A stretch of 64,000 bases of DNA from Rehmannia glutinosa (lineage: Eukaryota; Streptophyta; Magnoliopsida; Lamiales; Orobanchaceae). The stretch is taken from positions 92,518,616 through 92,582,615 of the forward strand of contig CM071924.1 in NCBI GenBank assembly GCA_016081115.2. The letters are read 5' to 3'. Position numbers and translations under genes: made by a program. The notes under the pieces are model-generated. The model saw nothing but the letters and a program-made list of their open reading frames with translations. It did not search any database and was not told the origin of the DNA. How positions within the stretch are numbered: the stretch's first letter is position 1; the number at the start of each line of letters is the position of its first letter. Of the stretch, positions 58,673 through 64,000 are shown in pieces.

Positions 58673-58766
58673 GTTTTATCGGGTGCGCGTAAGTGAAGAC
58701 AAAAGCGCACGAAAAGACTCATGTTGCTTTGTGGGGACAAATCGATCTGGAAGGCGGGCCATTATA

Positions 58767-59265
58767 AATTAGGTTCGGGAGGATCGAGGTGGGGCCTCCG
58801 GCTTTTTCTATGGGAAAAAAATAAAAAATAATTCTATATTTTTCTAAGGGGAAAAATAGTTGAGCTAGGGGAAAAAATTGGGCTAGGGGTAACCGGGCCA
58901 ACTGGTTATGCCCCGACTAGGTTCGTGGGTCGATCGACCTATTAGCCGGATCCGTCTAATCAAGTTATACCATCTAATAGGTTAAGCTCGAATTATCTCA
59001 ACTTAGAGTGAGTTGCCCTTTTAGTAGCATAAGTGGTTATCAATTTATGCAAGAAATTGGTGGCATGAAGACATGTAGGTGACAATATGAATGTTTGATT
59101 TTGTTTTTTTAAAATAAATGGAAATATATAAAAAAGAAAGAAAAATGTCATGATCGCAAGCCAATCATGTAACAAATGAATAACAATGCAATATTTCGGG
59201 AAAAAATAACAAAAATAACCTAATGACGCAATTTAAATGAAGGGAGTTTGTGTTTCAAGGATTTT
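58767..59265. other. Noncoding sequence with hAT-MITE-like remnant
   Basis: The G/A-rich block 58800-58900 ('aaggggaaaaatagttga') closely resembles the interior of the hAT MITE at 6189-6369. No ends are preserved. The rest is AT-rich without a gene. Confidence 0.4.
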
Positions 59266-59269
59266 CAAG

Positions 59270-60320
59270 TGATATTATCATTTGTTTTTTTTTTGCACGT
59301 GTTCAAGTATCGCCCGATGGTCCTGACGTAGCTTGTGGAATGTCGGCGAAGATCATCGAGCCACAATTTCCATAGCCTTCATAGTTTTGAGGAGCACATG
59401 AGTGAATGACAATTGAAGTAGTTGAAAAGTTGACTAACTTGGTCTTTAAAGCTTCGGTTTGTCTTATTCTTCTTCATTCGTCATAGCAAACCAACGTTTC
59501 CCTCGCTAATACAACCATTGCTTTGTAACCCTCGACGCATCGTTAGAGCTACGGGCATAATCATTAAGCGGACGACTTATAGATACATCTTCCATGGCAC
59601 TGTGGAGATCCGTTTGACTCTTTTCATCTAAATTTGGTGCGATCACCGTGTCTTCATGAACAATAACCAAATTCGTTCTGGTAGTTGATAAAGAACCATA
59701 TAGTCCTATCAGGATTGACATTCGAACCTTTGAGGCCCACATCTGCTTGGACGTGTGAGGGCTCATTCTCTCCATGTAAATCCTCTGATGTATCATCCAA
59801 CACGTTAAAAGAATTCCATGTTTGAATACCCGAAGTGGATGGTCCACCCTCCTTAGGGTCAATACTCCTCTCCATTGAATAGGCTTTAAAACTTGAACCC
59901 AAATTTCCGGAACTACTTCCTTATCCTTGTTAACTGGAATCCTACCATGATTCCCTGTCCTAATGGCCGATCGTCCATGAACTGGGCTCTTATCAGTTTA
60001 AACAATGTCAGCTTTTTTGTAGCATCTTGATAGCGACAATTAGTATCGATGTCCAATAATCCAAAGAATTAACGCAAAAATCCGCAAATTCTCATAATCG
60101 ATGGAAACAACGAGCAATGTCTTACATTTTCAACCATAATAAATTCTGAAGAGATTTATTCAATTCAAGTTCAACTAATACTCGAATAAAATGTCTCACA
60201 TCCCCAGACAACGAACGACCATCAATTCAGATCGGATTATCGATCGCACTTGCAATCTTTGTAATCAAAGTGGGATGTCAATACTCAATAATTAGTTCAT
60301 AAATCCAAACCCAAAATTGT
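59270..60320 (-). pseudogene. LINE ORF1 fragment (DUF4283/zinc-knuckle type)
   Basis: Reverse-strand pieces HFIRVLVELELNKSLQN (about 60150-60200) and the serine-rich tail with PSTSGIQTWNSFNVLDD (59800-59860) correspond to HFIRVLVDIDLSK and the SSRIDTKNSFHVLG segments of the ORF1 at 54230-55655. It is more decayed than that copy. I found no target duplication. Confidence 0.6.
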
Positions 60321-60368
60321 GATAGAAGTATTAATTTTGATTTTGTTGTTCATGCATTTTGTTAATTA

Positions 60369-60420
60369 ATAATAATAATAATAATAATAATTATTATTAT
60401 TATTATTATTATTATTATTT
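60369..60420. repeat. Self-complementary (AAT)n(ATT)n microsatellite
   Basis: About nine AAT units are followed by about nine ATT units, forming a perfect inverted repeat that can extrude a cruciform. Confidence 0.95.
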
Positions 60421-60430
60421 TTATTTATTT

Positions 60431-61217
60431 TGTTGTGTTAATTGGCCCATTGGTTACTTGCTCACCCTTCCCGCAAGCCCAAGGCCATAACAAGCGAGCC
60501 CAACCCATAATCTCGATGCGGGTCACTGTTCGGGTTGTGGTACTTGGTTTATATGTCCGCGGATCTTGTTCTCGTTTCTTATCCGTTGATGTGATCCAGG
60601 TAATCTTGGCCATCCGTTTTACATATATAAAGCCCCCACCCGAACCTAGCCTCATTCTCGGATATATCACTTCTCTCTCTAAACTCTCTCTCTCTCTCTC
60701 GAACCTTCACGTGTTCATCTCTCTCTCTCTCTCTCTTGATCCAGGTCTCTGGCTGCATCCTTTCTCTGTGAAATTGTAAGTTTGAGCGAGAGTTTTGTCT
60801 GTGTTCACCCTCTCCACACTCTCTGTGTAGATTTCTCTATATCTTGAGTGATTTAGGGTTTGGGTGGTTTTGGGTTGAACTAGGGTTTGTTCGAGATCTG
60901 TTCTTGGGCTGCGGTTCTTGAGGGTCTGGCTTTGTGGCAAGCGATTGTGGTTCGTTGTTCCTCTTTGGTTCTCCTCAGGTGATTCTTGATGACTACTTTG
61001 TGTGGGAAGTTACGGTCCTGAGCCATATTATTCAATATCTGGTTCAGGGTTTTATCCCTCGTACATTAGTTATTATTTTTCGTGTATTGTTGCTTTGAGT
61101 TGTATTTTAATTTTCTGCAAGAGTCTAGAGTACTTTGTTGTATAATAGGTTCTAGAGTCGTAATTTTGATTTTTACTAAGTGTATCAATCTATTTGAGAC
61201 ATGATAGATACCCAACA
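60431..61217 (+). repeat. Probable solo LTR or orphan promoter
   Basis: The block begins TGTTGTG and ends CCCAACA, so TGTTG/CAACA are inverted ends. TATATAAA lies at 60624-60631, followed by a CT-rich transcript leader (60665-60740), a GTAAGT at 60776-60781 and two 'tagggttt' telo-box motifs (60852, 60883). U3-TATA-leader order and inverted ends suggest a solo LTR. The alternative is the displaced promoter and 5' UTR of a housekeeping gene, but no coding exon follows. No clean target duplication is present. Confidence 0.45.
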
Positions 61218-61454
61218 ATTTTGCTTTATTTTACTTTAGTTTTCCGGTATTTTTGTTACATTTGATTTGTTCCAATCAAGGCTATAAACTATTGGCGGAT
61301 TTAGGGTTGGGCCTTCTTTTAAAAAAATATTTAGTGAGTTTTAAAAAAAAATAGTTATATTTTGTATTATATTTTTGGATTTTCTATCCGATCCACCCGA
61401 TTTTCATGTATCGGCCCACACTGTTAGGGTCTCTGAGCTCCGTCATTGCTATAA

Positions 61455-61700
61455 ACAATAATAGGTGTGAATGTATGTAAATGAGGACAGGTGCAGGTGC
61501 TGATGTTTGAACATTGATGAGAATGAGATAATTATATGGAGATTTGAAATTTTGAACAATGTGGATTGTGGGTTTGATTGTCAAAGAAGTTTCATTTGAA
61601 TAGTTGCTTCACTGTCATTAATCGCGTGGAGATTTTGACTTTGAGATTTTCTTTCTCGAGGCCAAATATCAATTAACATATACATGAGGCTTTTTACGAA
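61455..61700 (+). repeat. Dispersed repeat of unknown family, copy 2
   Basis: Counterpart of 33588-33775 in the same orientation; longer because of short insertions. Confidence 0.6.
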
Positions 61701-62028
61701 TTTCAGTATGTTGCAATAATTTGATTCACGTTGTGAATAATTTCTACTTATATAATAAGATTACTAGGTTGATTTGTCTTTTACGAAGTATAATGATAAG
61801 TTCTTCAGTTTGTATGGCTAACTGGTGAAATGTAGAAAGCAAAGAGTTTGCAAGGAGATCGGATAAGGAAATTGTGTATGTTATCATTCATCCAATTACA
61901 ACATTTATAGGCAAAAAGGGTACTGTTGCATCACATGATTTTTTGCCAACTTTTATATTAATGCAATTGTCTTGTAACTAGTAAGTCTCATAATGGTGGT
62001 CCACATATGGACAATTATGTGAATAGTA
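61701..62028. other. AT-rich intergenic sequence, nothing recognised
   Basis: No coding, RNA or bounded repeat signal. Confidence 0.4.
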
Positions 62029-63323
62029 TTAGTTCAAGTGGCTACAATAATCTAGAGGAGGGGCGAATAGATTATGCGATTTTCATTTTAAGCCCTCTTT
62101 TTTGAATGAAGTATGACAACAAAAATGAAAATGCGGGCATATAAACAACACCACGATGATTTAAAAGGTTCAACCCACCTAGGGCCTAATCCTCCACCCC
62201 GGTATATCCGAAGTGGATTTCAAAAAGAAAAAGAATTTTATTAATAGTTACCAAAACTATTACAACTTCACATTGGAGAGTATCACACTCTTCTTACAAC
62301 GACACCGATGAAGATTACCATTCCAACTCGAAGAGCACCAAACTCTTCTTCACCTGGAAGAGCACCAAACTTTTTCAACACCACAAAGAGCACCAAACTC
62401 TTCAACGCGAAAAGCACCAAGCTTTTCAATCACCAACCTTTCATCAACCAAACATGCTCTTGCCAAAAGAACACCAACAAGGATTTCTTGTTTTGGATGA
62501 TGTTACAATTACAATCAAGATTATACTTTAAATGAAATATTACAACTCAAAAGTGCAAGTGTAATCAAGAAGAAAAGCCTAATAATTAAGATGTGAAAGT
62601 GATAAACTTAGGCTATTACAACAAGAATGTTGAAAATAAAGACTTAGACAAATTTGTAGAATTTCTTGTTGTGTTGTATATTGTGTTGTTGTGTTCATGA
62701 TCATCCAAATCCTTCATCTATTTATAGTAGAGCCTTCAAGATTTGAACTCCAACATAGGCTCATCCATCTTTAATTTTGTCTACAAAAGAAGATTACAAG
62801 ATACACAAATAATGTATAAAAATGATAAATTGATAAAAATAAATCTTGTTGTCTCCCATTTGCTCAAAATCATCGATTTTGAGCACGTCGACAGATAAAA
62901 GATTTGAATTTAAAACCATTGAGTTTGAACCACGCACGTCGACCACTAGGTCGGCTCACTCCTGCGGCAATTTTAAGGCGAACAAAAATTGAATGACTAC
63001 TGGGTCGCGACCACCTGTCGACCGGGGAAGTTTTGTTTGATAAAAATGCATTTGAAGCTTGACCACCCCAGGTCGAATGGTCGACCCACTGGTTGACCCT
63101 TGGTCGACCGGTTGGCCTTATTCTTGAGAGGTTCGGATCCGTCAAAAAATTTCGACTTCATCTTTCGGGCTCCGTTTTACCTTGATGGTATTCGGTAATT
63201 GTTACAAACGCTTTGAAACATAAAAATTAATTTTATATCCCCGAAAATATTTGTTTTGAATAATCGAAAATATATTTAAGGTGAAATCATCAAAATCAAA
63301 AATAGTTTCATTCTAACAAACTC
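62029..63323 (-). repeat. 3' LTR of a minus-strand LTR retrotransposon
   Basis: On the reverse strand it starts TGTTAGAATGAAAC at 63323, immediately after a purine tract (63325-63345), and ends near 62029 with CACTTGAACTAATA. A TATA box CTATAAATAG lies at 62715-62724 (reverse strand). The interior of the element would extend beyond the window edge. Copia is the likely superfamily from the PPT and LTR start style; the partner LTR is not in view. Confidence 0.6.
62320..62430. repeat. Tandem hairpin repeats in the LTR
   Basis: Four units of the form GAAGAGCACCAAACTCTTC, each a short palindrome (GAAGAG...CTCTTC), occur at about 62321, 62353, 62383 and 62409, with compensating changes in the last (GAAAAGCACCAAGCTTTTC). 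The pairing is preserved between units. Confidence 0.65.
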
Positions 63324-63324
63324 C

Positions 63325-64000
63325 CCCTTTTTGATGATTTCAACCTAATTTGATAGGGTATTTTATAAAAACTTGAAACAAAAAACTCCCCCTGTCAATA
63401 ATGACCCAAAAAATATCACTTTTATAGAGATAACAACATTTTATAAACTCTATCAATTTTTTTTTTGCTCAAGTGAATCAAACAAGTAAGCACAAGACAA
63501 TATATTGGACAAATGTAATATTTCAAAAAAATTTGTATGTCCAAAAATAGTTTTTCACAAAACATTTTTCAAAAGAACTTGTGCAAAAAATTTAAAAAAC
63601 AAAACAAAAAGTACTTCTTCAACCAAGTACTCTACAACAATAAACCAAGAAAAATAAGCACTTAACCATCTCAACCATTATAGGCACAATCCAAGTAAGC
63701 ACATCAACCATTATCAAATACTTTGCTTATGTGCTTTTTTCCCTCTTTAAAATCATCAAAAAGAAGATATTAGTGCAATATGAATATACCAAAGTGCAAT
63801 ATGAATATACCAAGGTTCCATAATGAACATGAATATACCAAAGTGTCATAATTAACATGGAAAGTCAATAATATGAATCACTACAAGTACGAAAAATGGA
63901 AACAAGCTAAAAAAACACAAGGGGTGGGGAACATTATTCCTCATCCGAGGAAAAGCAAGCCGTATGGAGATGCTCTTTGATGAATTTCTTAAGCTTACCC
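63325..64000 (-). mobile_element. Internal 3' end of the minus-strand LTR retrotransposon
   Basis: Reverse-strand purine tract AAAAAGGGGGAGTTTG borders the LTR, and a second 'gggggagttttt' occurs 60 bp upstream. The remaining sequence to the window edge is noncoding, as expected for the region between pol and the LTR. Confidence 0.5.

Larger units (their letters stand above)
57903..58766 (+). mobile_element. Cassandra TRIM retrotransposon with 5S rRNA-like LTRs
   Basis: Two direct repeats of about 395 bp (57903-58297 and 58369-58766) start TGTGG/TGTGACG. Each contains a 5S rRNA-like segment with ACTCCGAAGTTAAGCG and GGGATGGGTGACC-type motifs. The first is followed directly by TGGTATCGAGCCA (58299-58311), an initiator-tRNA primer site lacking one A. 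The ~70-bp interior has no coding capacity. Cassandra is the known plant non-autonomous LTR family that carries 5S sequence in its LTRs. Confidence 0.88.

Noticed and set aside
1..64000. CRISPR array, bacterial operon or phage content
   Set aside because: Spliced eukaryotic genes and plant transposons throughout. None of the direct repeats has regular unique spacers.

Overview
This is a gene-poor, repeat-rich piece of an angiosperm nuclear genome, most likely a eudicot. The evidence is spliced plant genes with AT-rich introns, plant-specific families (Aux/IAA, potato type I inhibitor, UNE12-type bHLH), Cassandra, hAT, Mutator and CACTA elements, and an endogenous caulimovirid (plant pararetrovirus). 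There is no operon structure. I cannot name the species. One 100-N gap (32010-32109) marks a long inverted repeat that the assembly did not close.

Host genes: an intact three-exon Aux/IAA repressor (10098-11124, +) with a canonical auxin response element just upstream of its TATA box; the 24-kDa 2Fe-2S subunit of mitochondrial complex I (NDUFV2 type, 22098-26794, +, ten exons, several 1-nt frame breaks); an UNE12/bHLH59-like bHLH gene with damaged first exons and a degenerate basic region (28841-31714, -); and a small potato-type-I protease inhibitor with a GC-AG intron (56384-56996, -). Single-base indels in otherwise conserved exons recur in three of these four genes, which suggests residual sequencing error as much as pseudogenisation.

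Mobile DNA, left to right. 0-9 kb: Stowaway MITEs, a CACTA derivative carrying a nested Mutator-type MITE, two hAT elements with 8-bp target duplications, and a SINE-like sequence. 12.1-15.6 kb: a Mutator-like element with 236-bp TIRs and a perfect 9-bp duplication; it holds a truncated transposase facing a small GRF zinc-finger/membrane gene. 15.7-21.1 kb: two more hAT elements and a pair of hairpin MITEs. 32-33.6 kb: a long foldback element. 53.5-55.8 kb: an ORF1-only LINE with a 15-bp duplication. 57.9-58.8 kb: a Cassandra TRIM with 5S rRNA-like LTRs. 60.4-61.2 kb: a probable solo LTR. 62-64 kb: the 3' end of a minus-strand LTR retrotransposon.

The most unusual part is 33.9-53.3 kb. Three copies of one caulimovirid-derived element are present. 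The longest (45072-53226) carries, in order, an initiator-tRNA primer site, zinc-knuckle capsid region, movement protein, protease, reverse transcriptase/RNase H, a last ORF region, and an as-1/TATA promoter. It is bounded by imperfect terminal inverted repeats and a perfect 9-bp target duplication, and it sits inside the 3' LTR of a decayed Copia element. The sibling LTR of that Copia element gives the uninterrupted target sequence. A 1-kb copy (33879-34897) has the same left end and primer site plus a right inverted end, and looks like an internal deletion derivative. My inference is that viral DNA was captured by, and spread with, a Mutator-like TIR element. All viral reading frames are broken.
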